The notes beneath the pieces were generated by a model that was not told the DNA's origin, did no database searches, and saw only the letters and a list, made by a program, of their open reading frames with translations. The translations under genes were made by a program, and so were the position numbers. Below are positions 33,598-42,015 of a stretch of 64,000 nt of DNA, piece after piece. The stretch is from an uncultured Tateyamaria sp. (lineage in GTDB: Bacteria > Pseudomonadota > Alphaproteobacteria > Rhodobacterales > Rhodobacteraceae): positions 89,545-153,544 of the forward strand of contig NZ_CANMEU010000010.1 of the NCBI RefSeq assembly GCF_947497045.1, in the 5' to 3' direction. Numbering within the stretch: position 1 is the stretch's first letter; each line of letters starts with the position of its first letter.

Positions 33598-34656
33598 TCA
33601 AGACGCACCGCCGAACAGCCTTCGCCCAATCCGCATCAGGCCGGATTCACGGACTGGCGCAGTATGGGGTTTCGACGGCAGAAAACTGTCTATCGATATC
33701 TGATCGGGCTCGGCACCGAGCCTGATAATATCCCTTTGACAACTCTCAACCATCACAGGCGGCCCCGCGGCAAAGATCCGATGCTGTGACAGGCTGGCAT
33801 AATCCTGAGCAACCGCAGGCCCTATGAAACCTGTGCGATATGTTGTCGTCTCATCCGCTTCCGACAGAATGACGGACAGCCGGAAATTGGGTCCCGCCTT
33901 CAAGAGGTCACTTAGCGCATCATTTGCAAAGACATCCTCGCCGGTGCGGGTGCCGAAATACATGTGGCAGGGTATATGTGGTGCCATTTCCACGAGGTGC
34001 TTCGCCATGGAGATCAGCGGCGCAATCCCCGTTCCTCCGCCCAGCAACAGGATCGGACGATCGGGTATATCCGACAGGCAGGATGAACCGAACGGTCCGT
34101 CCAGACAAATCCGGGTGCCTGCTGGCAGACCTTTGGCGATCATCGGGCTGACGCAGCCGTCCGGCAGAACCTTTATATAGAATGTCTGTTCATTTTGGGC
34201 TGACGTCGTGGCGGGCGAATAGCTGCGCGCAGGTTTACCCGGCAATGACAGATCAAAATACTGCCCGGGATGAAACTCCAGTGGGGTCAGCGGCCTCAAC
34301 CGAACTGCCACGACATCCCGCGTTTCTTGCGTCACTGCGATCACCTCGGCCCGATATCGGCACGGCGCAATGGTTGGTGCGCCAAGAGGTTCGGGGAACC
34401 GGATTTCGAGTGGCCCTCTTGCCTTTGATCGACAGGCGAGGATCCAGCCATTCGCAGCTTCCTCCTGACTCAGTGTCCCGGCAATATGTGGCAGGCACGT
34501 GACCTCACCACTGAGGAGCTGGCATTTGCAGCTGCCACAGTCGCCCGATCGGCATTGGTTGGGAATTGGAACGCCGGCCTCAAGCCCGGCCTCCAGAAGT
34601 GTTCCCTTGTTCAAAGGCACCTTGTGGGGCCAGTTTGCAATCCGAAGATGTGGCAT
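33598..34656 (-). CDS. 2Fe-2S ferredoxin / FAD-NAD(P) reductase fusion
   Basis: A 352-residue electron-transfer protein. The N-terminal plant-type ferredoxin domain has CRSGDCGSCKC and a fourth Cys (WILACRS). An FAD domain with YSPATTS (the RxYS-type motif ARSYS just before) and an NAD(P) domain with LLLGGGTGIAPLISM, YFGTRTGEDVF and FAAGPPVMVESC follow. Such proteins pass electrons from NAD(P)H through FAD and the iron-sulphur cluster to a partner. The gene starts three bases after the stop of the cytochrome b/ethylbenzene-dehydrogenase-like gene, so that membrane protein is the likely partner. Oxygenase reductases have the same layout, but no oxygenase gene is near. Confidence 0.9.
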   Translation of the reverse strand: MPHLRIANWPHKVPLNKGTLLEAGLEAGVPIPNQCRSGDCGSCKCQLLSGEVTCLPHIAGTLSQEEAANGWILACRSKARGPLEIRFPEPLGAPTIAPCRYRAEVIAVTQETRDVVAVRLRPLTPLEFHPGQYFDLSLPGKPARSYSPATTSAQNEQTFYIKVLPDGCVSPMIAKGLPAGTRICLDGPFGSSCLSDIPDRPILLLGGGTGIAPLISMAKHLVEMAPHIPCHMYFGTRTGEDVFANDALSDLLKAGPNFRLSVILSEADETTTYRTGFIGPAVAQDYASLSQHRIFAAGPPVMVESCQRDIIRLGAEPDQISIDSFLPSKPHTAPVRESGLMRIGRRLFGGAS

Positions 34657-34659
34657 GGG

Positions 34660-36312
34660 CTACTCCAGTTCCACGACGACCGGATAGAGATGGCGCGTGT
34701 GGCGGGTCTGCGCGTGATCGAAGGCTGCCACCCAAAGATAGGTTGGCGCATCCGGCAAGAAGGCCACATCATATTCCGAGCCGGTGTCCAGCTTACGCCT
34801 CACCTCCATCGTCCAGACACCATTTTCCCAATGCGAGACAGCTGTGACGTCGCCGCGATCACCTTCCATCGGCGCGTCAACGATGACAGCAGGCAGGATC
34901 GTTCCGACGGGAAAGTTCTCAAGCGTGTCGAGCGCAGGATCGTAGGGCACCGTCTCGCTTTCGCGCAAAAACAGCCCAATGTCATCGCCCGCGTCTGGGG
35001 CCAGATTGACCTGCTGAAATTGGGAAAGCATCGACGGATCACGGGGCAACGCGACGGGGGTGACCAGATCGTCCGAGTATTCCTCCCAATTCATGGCATA
35101 TCCGCCACCATCCTTGGGGTCCTTGCTGTAACCGCCAGTGTAGCGCCCCTCGCCCTTGGGAACCATTGGCGGGCCGAAATAGTTGTCGTCAATCTGATTC
35201 ATAACGGTGTTGCCGGTCCGCACTGACTTCCAGTGCCAGACATCGACCACACTGCCATCGGTCGTATAGTGCAGACCTCGCCCGCCCGAAGGCTCCGGCG
35301 CGTTATCAAGCGGTTGCGGGCCAAGGTGGATCGAATGATCCCCGGCAATGCCGCCGCCGCGGGACAGCATCACGCCAAACTTGTCTTCGTAGTAGTCGTC
35401 TTCGTCTTGTATGCTGAATTCGGATTGTTGCACTTGCCAACCGGCTTCGGTCCTCACAAGCGGCAGGTGCTTCTGGCTGCGCGTGGCATCCTCCCATTGC
35501 AGCAGGACATAGATGTCTGTGCCGTCATGGAGCGCGCGAACAGTCACATCGGTGACGCCTTCATCAGAGTTTGCACCGCGTGTCGTGGTAACGGTCACGG
35601 GTGCCGCAATGCCCCAGCTTGCATCATCGGGATTGCCGTCCAGATCGGGCAGTTCATCCGTGCGCATAACCATCAGGTTCTCGGACGCGGTCCGCTCGAG
35701 CGTCATCATCATGGCTGCGGCTGCCGTTCCCGCAATCACAGCGCCCCCGGCCGCGATCCCGAAAGCAGGGGTCGGGCGAAAAATCTTCAAGAGCTGCGAG
35801 ACGCCGCCCATGAAGGCAAGTGCTGCGACATGCACCACCATGTAGGCGGGCAACACCCAGGCTGCATATTCGTGAACCATGGCAGCGAGCGGATAGGCCA
35901 TCAGGCCGGGCAAGACACCCATGGCCAGTCCCGTGATCAACGCAACAATCAGCGCCGCAAACGCCACCCAGTAGATCAACACATTCAGCGCCCGCCACCA
36001 ACCTCTGGCGTCAGTCCCGCCCATGATGTCGGTACGCCATGATCGGTTCAAAGCGATCCTGCCCCAAAGCCCGGCACGCCAGATAAAAACCGCATAGGCC
36101 GCGAACAGCGCGACAAATCCAACGGCGGAAATCAAATGCCAGAAGATGACATTGCCCTGTGGCAGGAGGCCCGAAAAATTGCTCGCGAAACTTGATTGCG
36201 GCATATCCGCAGCAATGCGCAACCCGGTGAACAGACTTACGCTCAGGGCCGTAATAAGCAACCAGTGGACCGCGAAAGTGAAAAAATCGGATCGTGGCTT
36301 TTGACGAGCCAT
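34660..36312 (-). CDS. Cytochrome b561-type membrane domain fused to ethylbenzene-dehydrogenase-like haem domain
   Basis: A 550-residue protein. The first 200 residues form a four-helix cytochrome b membrane domain with candidate haem His residues (FFTFAVHWLLI, IFWHLISAVGF, MVHEYAAWVLPAYMVVHVAAL). A periplasmic domain of about 320 residues follows: WGIAAPVTVTTTRG, DIYVLLQWEDATRSQ, EDKFGVMLSR, VVDVWHWKSVRTG and WTMEVRRKLDTGSEYDVAF. It matches the haem b-binding subunit family of ethylbenzene dehydrogenase and related DMSO-reductase-type enzymes. No molybdenum subunit is nearby. GGAGGAG lies 6 nt before ATG 36310-36312. A TTG-N8-CAA box lies upstream. It is probably a quinone-linked redox module of the denitrification island. 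Confidence 0.85.
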   Translation of the reverse strand: MARQKPRSDFFTFAVHWLLITALSVSLFTGLRIAADMPQSSFASNFSGLLPQGNVIFWHLISAVGFVALFAAYAVFIWRAGLWGRIALNRSWRTDIMGGTDARGWWRALNVLIYWVAFAALIVALITGLAMGVLPGLMAYPLAAMVHEYAAWVLPAYMVVHVAALAFMGGVSQLLKIFRPTPAFGIAAGGAVIAGTAAAAMMMTLERTASENLMVMRTDELPDLDGNPDDASWGIAAPVTVTTTRGANSDEGVTDVTVRALHDGTDIYVLLQWEDATRSQKHLPLVRTEAGWQVQQSEFSIQDEDDYYEDKFGVMLSRGGGIAGDHSIHLGPQPLDNAPEPSGGRGLHYTTDGSVVDVWHWKSVRTGNTVMNQIDDNYFGPPMVPKGEGRYTGGYSKDPKDGGGYAMNWEEYSDDLVTPVALPRDPSMLSQFQQVNLAPDAGDDIGLFLRESETVPYDPALDTLENFPVGTILPAVIVDAPMEGDRGDVTAVSHWENGVWTMEVRRKLDTGSEYDVAFLPDAPTYLWVAAFDHAQTRHTRHLYPVVVELE

Positions 36313-36494
36313 TAGCATCTCCTCCCTCAAAACTCTGCAATTGCCCCAAGCATCGTTGTGCAGAGCAACGTCCGTCAACTTCACCCCAGATATTCGGCGG
36401 AGCGGCGCTGGAGGTTTCAAGTTCAGAGACCCAAAGGCACAGCGAAAGGCAATGAAAAGAGATGCTTAGATACCGGGGGAATCGGCTGAGCAAG

Positions 36495-36508
36495 TTGCTA
36501 CTCATCAA
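36495..36508. promoter_or_regulatory. FNR/NnrR-like box
   Basis: TTGCTACTCATCAA has the TTG-N8-CAA form of FNR/DNR/NnrR sites. It lies about 183 bp upstream of the cytochrome b/ethylbenzene-dehydrogenase-like gene, a little far for direct activation unless the leader is long. Confidence 0.4.
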
Positions 36509-36641
36509 ATTTCGCGCAACATCTTGCCTGTTTGTGGACATGTCGTAAGCGCCTTGTTGCGACCCGGTCGCCGCCCATCCCGGCCAGAGCATATTGGGCC
36601 AGATCGCTTATCTCGCCAAAGGCCGCCCCAATGCCTGCCGA

Positions 36642-37310
36642 TTATTGCGCAGTGACACCTATCACATAGGGGTGCAGCCAAAAGAGGGTTGCGAACGTAC
36701 CCAAGCCGACGGCAAGGTGCAGCGCAAAGCCAGCTGGTGACGCGGGCCCTGCCAGAAGGGGTGCATCAGCAACCTTGCGATCCAGATCGATCCAGACATC
36801 ACTTCCCATTTCGCGACGTTTGCGGCGGTTGATCAGGGCACGACCAGCAATCGCAAAACCACCCAGAACGCCGAACAGCAGGACATGCGCCAGATCTCCG
36901 TTCGGCAACAGATGCAGCCCCGCCCAGAACGCAAGCGCGGCAGGAACCGGATGGCGAAAGATCCGCACGATGCCCGGACGGGCCGGATCAAAATCGCCGT
37001 TGCCTGCGCCGCCGAAAGAAAACGGGTTGGGTCGGCCTAGACTGAACGCAAGGATCAGACAGGCGGCCAGCATGCCCAGATGCACGGCATGGCGCTGCCA
37101 CGGCATCTGCGGCCAAAGCTCAACATGGGGCGCGCGCCCTGCCGACCAGATCAGCAGTATCAGCATCCCGAGCGACAAGATGGAATAGCCCGCCAAGAAC
37201 CCGCACTGCCCGATCCCGGCGATCAGGCGCGACTTGATCGCCGGGCGGACGGGGATCGAATGCGTCACAAAGAATGCCGCGAAGACGGCGGCGAATTCTG
37301 TCCATGTCAT
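36642..37310 (-). CDS. nnrU: NnrU family protein
   Basis: A 222-residue inner-membrane protein with five or six hydrophobic helices, starting MTWTEFAAVFAAFFVTHSIP. The conserved NnrU blocks GYSILSLGMLILLIWSAGRAPH, ELWPQMPW and IFRHPVPAALAFWAGLHLL are visible. NnrU genes are part of nitrite/nitric-oxide reduction regulons; the biochemical role is not defined. The start ATG 37308-37310 overlaps the TGA of nnrS by four bases, and the frame upstream of it is not coding. It is probably needed for full NirK or NO-related function together with NnrS. Confidence 0.9.
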   Translation of the reverse strand: MTWTEFAAVFAAFFVTHSIPVRPAIKSRLIAGIGQCGFLAGYSILSLGMLILLIWSAGRAPHVELWPQMPWQRHAVHLGMLAACLILAFSLGRPNPFSFGGAGNGDFDPARPGIVRIFRHPVPAALAFWAGLHLLPNGDLAHVLLFGVLGGFAIAGRALINRRKRREMGSDVWIDLDRKVADAPLLAGPASPAGFALHLAVGLGTFATLFWLHPYVIGVTAQ

Positions 37311-38500
37311 GGTTTTGCCTGCGGTTTGGGACGCAGCAAAGCCGGACCATAGGCCACGATAAACCCGACAAACGCGGCGAGCCACAGAAGGCCAGCGACA
37401 AAGCTTATTTCATGCCAGACCGAGGTGAACTGCCGCGCAAAGGCCGCGCCAAACAGGCAAAGGTAGATGGCCAAGGTCGCCCTGTCCGCCGTCATATCGC
37501 GCCCTGTATGCCCCAACGTCGCTCGGGTCATCACCGCAAGGGTCATGGTTCCGACAGCGCCAGCCATCCAAAGGTGTTGCGCGCCAGCCGTGCCGGAACC
37601 GCCCACGACCTGATTGACGCCAAGCGCAATTGCCCCGAGGGGAATGAACGCATAAGCGGCGTGTAGAACCCAGACAAGCGGTTCTGCCAGCGTCTGATGC
37701 GCCTGCCAGCGCAGTTGCCGCGCGAAGTGCAACACGCCCATCACAATCAGCGCCACACCGGTCAGTTGCGCAAACGGGCGCACAACCCAGAGCACCAAAA
37801 CGGAAATACTGATCAGAAGCACGAGCTTGTCAAAGCGTTGCATCGGCGGGGCGGGTCGCGCGGGGTTGTCTGACCGCGCAAGCCAGTTGCGGGTGAAGGA
37901 CGGGATGATCCGTCCGCCGATCACCGCGATCATCATCACCGCCGTGGCCAGACCCAGCCGAAGCCCGAAACCCTGTGCGGCGTAACCCCCAACAAGCGCC
38001 TCGTAGTGAAACAGCGTATTGGCCAGCGTGAACACCGCCAGAAGTGCCAGAACAATGAGGTTGCGCCAGTTCTTGCCAGCCACGATCTCGCGCAGGATGA
38101 GCGCGCCAAGGACCAGCGGGAAGGCAAGATCGATCGCCGGTGTCACAAGAGGCGGAAGCGTCCCTGAGAACAGGATTGCAATCCGGCCTGCGACCCAAAG
38201 CGCAAAGAGTGCGGCCAACCGCCAGCCGACCATCGGCAAGCGTCCGGTCCAGTCGGGGACCGCCGTCAGCAGGAACCCCGCCAGCACCGCGCCAAGATAG
38301 CCGAACAGGAATTCATGGGCGTGCCACGAGCCGCGCTCAAAGCGCGTCGGCAGTTCGATCCAGCCGACCAGCGTTGCCAGCCACAGCAGCATCGCCAGAA
38401 CCGCCCAGACAGCGCCGAACAGGAAAAAGGGGCGAAAGCCGAAACTGAACAGGGCCGGTCCCGACCACGCACGCATTTGCCCTGCTGAGGTGAGCGTCAT
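37307..38500 (-). CDS. nnrS: NnrS family haem- and copper-binding membrane protein
   Basis: A 397-residue polytopic protein with about twelve hydrophobic helices and the NnrS N-terminal signature FSFGFRPFFLFGAVWAVLAML and GSWHAHEFLFGYLGAVLAGFLLTAVPDWTGR. Further His-containing helices (LFHYEALVGGY, MGVLHFARQLRWQAHQ, AQHLWMAGAVGTMTLAVMTRATLGHTGR) complete the family pattern. NnrS proteins relieve nitrosative stress during NO exposure and belong to NnrR regulons. The ATG overlaps the TAA of the DUF6522 gene by one base (TAATG) and its stop overlaps nnrU, so all are in one operon. Confidence 0.95.
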   Translation of the reverse strand: MTLTSAGQMRAWSGPALFSFGFRPFFLFGAVWAVLAMLLWLATLVGWIELPTRFERGSWHAHEFLFGYLGAVLAGFLLTAVPDWTGRLPMVGWRLAALFALWVAGRIAILFSGTLPPLVTPAIDLAFPLVLGALILREIVAGKNWRNLIVLALLAVFTLANTLFHYEALVGGYAAQGFGLRLGLATAVMMIAVIGGRIIPSFTRNWLARSDNPARPAPPMQRFDKLVLLISISVLVLWVVRPFAQLTGVALIVMGVLHFARQLRWQAHQTLAEPLVWVLHAAYAFIPLGAIALGVNQVVGGSGTAGAQHLWMAGAVGTMTLAVMTRATLGHTGRDMTADRATLAIYLCLFGAAFARQFTSVWHEISFVAGLLWLAAFVGFIVAYGPALLRPKPQAKP

Positions 38501-38754
38501 TACGTTTCCCCGGTATTTACGCGAACCGTGCTGAGCACCTCACCATCTTCGCTACAGGTCAGTCGCACGCGTTTGTCTTTGTAAAGGAACGTCAGCCTCA
38601 TCTTGCCAGCGTCTTCATCTATGCCGGTTTCCAGCCGCGAGGTGAGCGCACCGTTGCGCATCTCGGCCTGCACACGGTCGGGCGGCATATCAAGCAGCCT
38701 GCCAAGATCATGCGCATCAACCGTGGGCATCCCGTTTTCAATCGTGACTTTCAT
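38500..38754 (-). CDS. DUF6522 family small protein
   Basis: An 84-residue soluble protein starting MKVTIENGMPTVDAHDLGRLL, with GALTSRLETGIDEDAGKMRLTFLYKDKRVRLTC. I recall this small family (DUF6522) beside nnrS in denitrifying Rhodobacteraceae. The start at 38752-38754 has GGAG nine bases upstream; the ATG at 38778 has no ribosome site. It overlaps the upstream small membrane-protein gene by 17 bases and nnrS by one base. Function is unknown; position in the operon implies a role in the NO response. Confidence 0.78.
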   Translation of the reverse strand: MKVTIENGMPTVDAHDLGRLLDMPPDRVQAEMRNGALTSRLETGIDEDAGKMRLTFLYKDKRVRLTCSEDGEVLSTVRVNTGET

Positions 38755-38989
38755 ATCCTGTGACTCCGTCTGAGACATCCATCAGGTGGCGGATGTGTCG
38801 TGCGAAATACCATGTCGCAGGCGCGCCGATAATACACCCCAAAACAATCGACAGTGTGGTCGACAGGATCGGCCCGCCGATCCAGCTCAGGATCAGCGCG
38901 GCGAAAAAGACATTTACCGCCGCCGCTCCCGCTCCGAACGGATAAAGAGCCAGCGCGATACGCCCTGTTGACCATCCTTTGCGGGTCAT
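38738..38989 (-). CDS. Small two-helix membrane protein of the nnrS operon
   Basis: An 83-residue protein starting MTRKGWSTGRIALALYPFG with two hydrophobic helices (AVNVFFAALILSWIG and TLSIVLGCIIGAPATWYFA) and a charged tail (RHIRHLMDVSDG). It shares ATGA with a shorter upstream frame (38986-39150) and overlaps the DUF6522 gene. This tight coupling supports it as real. I do not recognise the family; a role as an assembly or accessory subunit for NnrS is conjecture. Confidence 0.7.
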   Translation of the reverse strand: MTRKGWSTGRIALALYPFGAGAAAVNVFFAALILSWIGGPILSTTLSIVLGCIIGAPATWYFARHIRHLMDVSDGVTGYESHD

Positions 38990-39147
38990 CTGCGCGACAC
39001 CAGCCAATGCAGCGCAATCATGCTGACCAACAGTGTAAGGCTCGCCAGCGCATACCAGAACTCAGCTGTGGCCGATTGGGCCTGTGGGATTGGGCGGCTG
39101 ACCAATTGATAGCGGCCTGCGCGGCGCGGGAGTTTGCGCTGCAACAA
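38986..39147 (-). CDS. Very small single-helix protein, possible first gene of nnrS operon
   Basis: On the minus strand a frame of about 53 codons ends in TGA at 38986-38988, which overlaps the ATG of the next gene (ATGA). It encodes a basic N-terminus (LQRKLPRRAGRYQLVSRP) and one membrane helix (FWYALASLTLLVSMIALHWLVS) ending in RR. No ATG is available upstream of the helix; TTG at 39145-39147 is the best start and its ribosome site is poor. The overlap with a coupled gene and the typical small-membrane-protein layout are the support. It could instead be a decayed or leaderless frame. Confidence 0.45.
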   Translation of the reverse strand: MLQRKLPRRAGRYQLVSRPIPQAQSATAEFWYALASLTLLVSMIALHWLVSRR

Positions 39148-39194
39148 CGTTCAGACAGATTTGTGTCTTAGCCTGATCGCACGAGGAGAACGCC

Positions 39195-39407
39195 ATAGCG
39201 CGCCCCAGACTGGATGATCCAGACCTGCCGCTTTGTGATCTGATGACACATTGGCCAGAAACCATATCAGCGTTCAACCGCCCAAAAATGTTGTGCGTCG
39301 GTTGCCTGATCAGTTCGTTTCACAAGATCAGGGACTGCTGTCGTGAATATGATCTGGACGAGGCGGCCTTTCTGGTCGAACTGACCTGCGCCACCATAGT
39401 GGGCTAG
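39195..39407 (+). CDS. DUF1858 / hybrid-cluster-associated redox disulfide protein with apparent ATA start
   Basis: A 70-residue frame matches the small DUF1858-type redox proteins of denitrification clusters: ARPRLDDPDLPLCDLMTHWPETISAF, MLCVGCLISSFHKIRDCCREY and LDEAAFLVEL, quoted in parts. The CVGC motif holds the redox cysteines. The codon where the family's Met belongs is ATA (39195-39197), and a textbook GAGGAG lies 6 nt upstream. Either ATA is used as a rare start, or the start was lost and translation begins weakly at the internal ATG of MTHWPET (about 39242). It is convergent with the Crp/Fnr gene and divergent from the nnrS operon. Standard gene callers would miss it. Confidence 0.7.
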   Translation: MARPRLDDPDLPLCDLMTHWPETISAFNRPKMLCVGCLISSFHKIRDCCREYDLDEAAFLVELTCATIVG

Positions 39408-39411
39408 GCCC

Positions 39412-40128
39412 TCATCCCTGGCTCAGCACCACCAGCGCATGCGGGCTCAGCACCGTTATCCGTTTGCGCCTGCTCTGCACCAGCCCCTGTTTCTCCCAAC
39501 CGCTCAGCAATCGACTGACCGTGTGCAACGTGGTGGCTGTCAGTTCCGACAGGTCCTGTCTGGTGATCGGGAAGTCGATCTCGATCCCACCCTCGACCTT
39601 GCGGCCCGTCTGATTGATCAACCGGAGTACGGCATTTGCCACGCGTTGCTCGACCTGCTGGGTGGCCATCTCGACAATACGGTCGTTCAATTCGCCCACG
39701 CGGTTGCCGACGGTCTTGTACGTTTCGGTAGAAAAACCTTCATATTCGGCCACGAAGCTGTCCCACAATCGGTTGGGCCAACTCAAAACGATCGAGTCCG
39801 TGGCCGTCACCGCAGTGGCAGGATAGATGTCTTTGCCAATCGCCTTTGCGATGCCCAACAGTTGCCCGGCGGGAATATGAAATGCCGTAACCTGCTCACC
39901 TGTGGGTGTAATGCGGACCACACGGACATAGCCATCGAGCAGCATGAAGAACCGTTCAGCCTCGGCCCCCTCATCGAAAATCGCGACCCCCTCACCATAC
40001 CGACGCGACGTCGCCTGATCGAGGATCGCGCGAATGTCGCTTCGTTCCAGACGGGAGAACGGAGGAAAATGCGTCAACAGACTTTCGTCCAGGCGCGGCA
40101 GTGTCTTGCGGGACGGCAATTCGTTCAT
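39412..40128 (-). CDS. nnrR: Crp/Fnr-family regulator of the NnrR/DNR type
   Basis: A 238-residue regulator with a cyclic-nucleotide-binding-like sensor domain (EGVAIFDEGAEAERFFMLLDGYVRVVRI, AGQLLGIAKAIG), a long dimer helix and a C-terminal winged helix (PITRQDLSELTATTLHTVSRLLSGWEKQGLVQS). It contains no cysteine at all, which excludes an FNR-type iron-sulphur sensor and fits the NO-responsive, haem-using NnrR/DNR group. It is divergent from the pseudoazurin-nirK-nirV genes and stands beside the nnrS operon, the expected targets. A TTG-N8-CAA box lies in the divergent region. The gene symbol is assigned on type and context. Confidence 0.83.
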   Translation of the reverse strand: MNELPSRKTLPRLDESLLTHFPPFSRLERSDIRAILDQATSRRYGEGVAIFDEGAEAERFFMLLDGYVRVVRITPTGEQVTAFHIPAGQLLGIAKAIGKDIYPATAVTATDSIVLSWPNRLWDSFVAEYEGFSTETYKTVGNRVGELNDRIVEMATQQVEQRVANAVLRLINQTGRKVEGGIEIDFPITRQDLSELTATTLHTVSRLLSGWEKQGLVQSRRKRITVLSPHALVVLSQG

Positions 40129-40205
40129 GCGGGCATTTTGTCACACATGCAGCGTCCAATGCCACCCAGTTGCGTAGGGCCGACCCGGATGAGACTCCGA
40201 TATCT

Positions 40206-40219
40206 TTGTCCCAGCGCAA
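40206..40219. promoter_or_regulatory. NnrR/DNR-like box in front of pseudoazurin
   Basis: TTGTCCCAGCGCAA has the form TTG-N8-CAA with CG-rich inner bases as in NnrR sites. It lies 65 bp upstream of the pseudoazurin start and 77 bp from the regulator gene, suitable for activation and feedback. A second inverted repeat (TCCGCA 40229-40234, TGCGGA 40246-40251) follows closely. Confidence 0.6.
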
Positions 40220-40284
40220 AGTCCGGTTTCCGCAAAACGGTATTCTGCGGATCAACAGAAATGCTGATCTGAAAGGAAATACCA

Positions 40285-40716
40285 ATGATCCGCACCCTCG
40301 CAACAAGCCTCGCACTGGTTACTTTGATGTCCGGCACCGCCTTCGCGGAAACCTTCGATGTTCAGATGCTTAACAAGGGTTCTGATGGGGAACGCATGGT
40401 TTTCGAACCGGCATTCGTTCAGGCCGCGCCCGGTGATACGATCAGATTCACCGCCACAGACAAAGGCCACAACGCCGAGGTTAATCAGGGGATGCTGCCC
40501 GAGGGGGCCGAAGCCTTCAAAGGCAAGATCAACGAAGAAATCGAAGTCACGCTGGATGTTGAAGGCGTCTATGGCGTGATCTGCAAACCGCATTTCGCCA
40601 TGGGGATGGTGATGACCATCGCCGTTGGCGATGCCCAAGTGCCCGGCAACTTCCTTGAAGGTCGCGTGCCACGCAGGGCCAAAGAGCGTTTTGAAGCACA
40701 GCTTGGCAATCTGTGA
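40285..40716 (+). CDS. Pseudoazurin
   Basis: A 143-residue periplasmic blue copper protein with a Sec signal peptide ([18 protein letters not shown], cleavage before ETFD). The mature N-terminus FDVQMLNKG and the copper ligands His62 (GHNAE), Cys100, His103 and Met108 ([10 protein letters not shown]) are typical for pseudoazurin. It donates electrons to copper nitrite reductase and, in other species, to nitrous-oxide reductase. AAAGGAAATACC precedes the start. nirK follows after 64 bp on the same strand, which makes the donor/acceptor pairing clear. Control by the divergent Crp/Fnr protein is likely through the box at 40206. Confidence 0.96.
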   Translation: MIRTLATSLALVTLMSGTAFAETFDVQMLNKGSDGERMVFEPAFVQAAPGDTIRFTATDKGHNAEVNQGMLPEGAEAFKGKINEEIEVTLDVEGVYGVICKPHFAMGMVMTIAVGDAQVPGNFLEGRVPRRAKERFEAQLGNL

Positions 40717-40780
40717 CTGCCTTTCAACGGCTGACAGGCAAATCGCCCCCAGTCAGACCCAATCCCCAGAGGAGGGAACC

Positions 40781-41998
40781 ATGACCAACTTGATCAATCC
40801 TGGCCTTATCAAAACCAGCCGCCGCAACGTATTGCGCGGCAGCATGCTTGCCGGTGCGGCTGCAATGACGGGTACCGCCGCGGTGTCGGCCCCACGCGCT
40901 CCGAAAATGCGTGGGATCAACGCGACGTCGTCCAACCTCTACAAAGCAGCCGACCCGCAGGCTGCGGACAGCAAGGCAAAACCGGCAGACCTTAGCGGTT
41001 ACACTCGTGTCAAGCAGGACCTTGTTGCACCGCCCTTTGCACCTGAACACGAACAGGTCGCCACCGGTGGTCCGGAAATTGTCGAAATCACCATGGAGAC
41101 GGAAGAACGCCTGATGGTGGTCGATGAAGACAATGGCGCAAGCGTCTGGGCCCTGACCTACAACGGCTCGGTTCCCGGTCCGCTCATCATCGTCCACGAG
41201 GGGGATATGGTCGAGTTGACCCTGCGCAATCCCACCAGCTCCATGATGGAGCACAACATCGACTTCCACGCATCAACGGGGGCGCTCGGGGGCGGCGGTC
41301 TGACCCATGTCTATCCGGGAGAGGAATGCGTGCTGCGCTGGAAGGCAACAAAGCCCGGATGCTTCACCTATCACTGTGCCCCCGGCGGCGACATGATCCC
41401 CTATCACGTCACCCACGGGATGAACGGCGCCGTCATGGTGCTGCCGCGCGACGGGCTGAAGGACAAGGACGGCAATCCGTTACGCTATGATCGCATCGCC
41501 TATTTCGGTGAGCAGGATTACTATCTGCCCCAACACGAAAACGGTGACTACAAAACCTATGAAGCGGCGGGCGACGACTATACAGACAGCCTCGGAGTCA
41601 TGCGTGGGTTGATCCCGACACATTCGGTCTTCAACGGTGCTGTCGGTGCCCTGACTGGCGAAGGCGCGATCAAGGCCAATGTGGGCGAAACCGTCTTGAT
41701 GATTCACAATCAGGCCAACCGCGACTCCCGTCCGCACCTGATCGGCGGGCACGGCAACTATATCTGGGAATCGTCGTTCACGGACACGCCACTGCAGGAC
41801 ATGGAAACATGGTTTGTACGCGGCGGCAGCGCGGTGGCCGCGATGTATACCTTCGAACAACCGGGGGTCTACGCCTATGTAAATCACAACCTGATCGAAG
41901 GGGTGATCCTCGGAGCCACAGCACACGTTGTTGTTCAGGGACAATGGGACAACGCCCTGATGGAGCAGGTGGTCGCTCCCCACTCGTTCGAAACCTGA
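40781..41998 (+). CDS. nirK: Copper-containing nitrite reductase (NO-forming)
   Basis: A 405-residue periplasmic enzyme that reduces nitrite to nitric oxide. A Tat signal with [16 protein letters not shown] is followed by two cupredoxin domains. Type 1 copper ligands are His158, Cys199, His209 and Met214 ([16 protein letters not shown]). Type 2 ligands are His163, His198 and His370 (DFHA, VNHN). Catalytic Asp161 and His325 (IGGHGNY) are present, so the enzyme should be active. The start ATG 40781 has GGAGGG 4 nt upstream; the open frame from 40625 overlaps pseudoazurin and is not used. nirV follows 17 bp downstream. No NO reductase is in the window, so NO removal must be encoded elsewhere or left to NnrS-type protection. 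Confidence 0.98.
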   Translation: MTNLINPGLIKTSRRNVLRGSMLAGAAAMTGTAAVSAPRAPKMRGINATSSNLYKAADPQAADSKAKPADLSGYTRVKQDLVAPPFAPEHEQVATGGPEIVEITMETEERLMVVDEDNGASVWALTYNGSVPGPLIIVHEGDMVELTLRNPTSSMMEHNIDFHASTGALGGGGLTHVYPGEECVLRWKATKPGCFTYHCAPGGDMIPYHVTHGMNGAVMVLPRDGLKDKDGNPLRYDRIAYFGEQDYYLPQHENGDYKTYEAAGDDYTDSLGVMRGLIPTHSVFNGAVGALTGEGAIKANVGETVLMIHNQANRDSRPHLIGGHGNYIWESSFTDTPLQDMETWFVRGGSAVAAMYTFEQPGVYAYVNHNLIEGVILGATAHVVVQGQWDNALMEQVVAPHSFET

Positions 41999-42015
41999 GA
42001 ACACAGGATAACCCA

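Noticed and set aside
36011..36592. 193-codon minus-strand frame overlapping the cytochrome b gene start
   Set aside because: It runs in another frame through the membrane domain of the confirmed gene; no motif.
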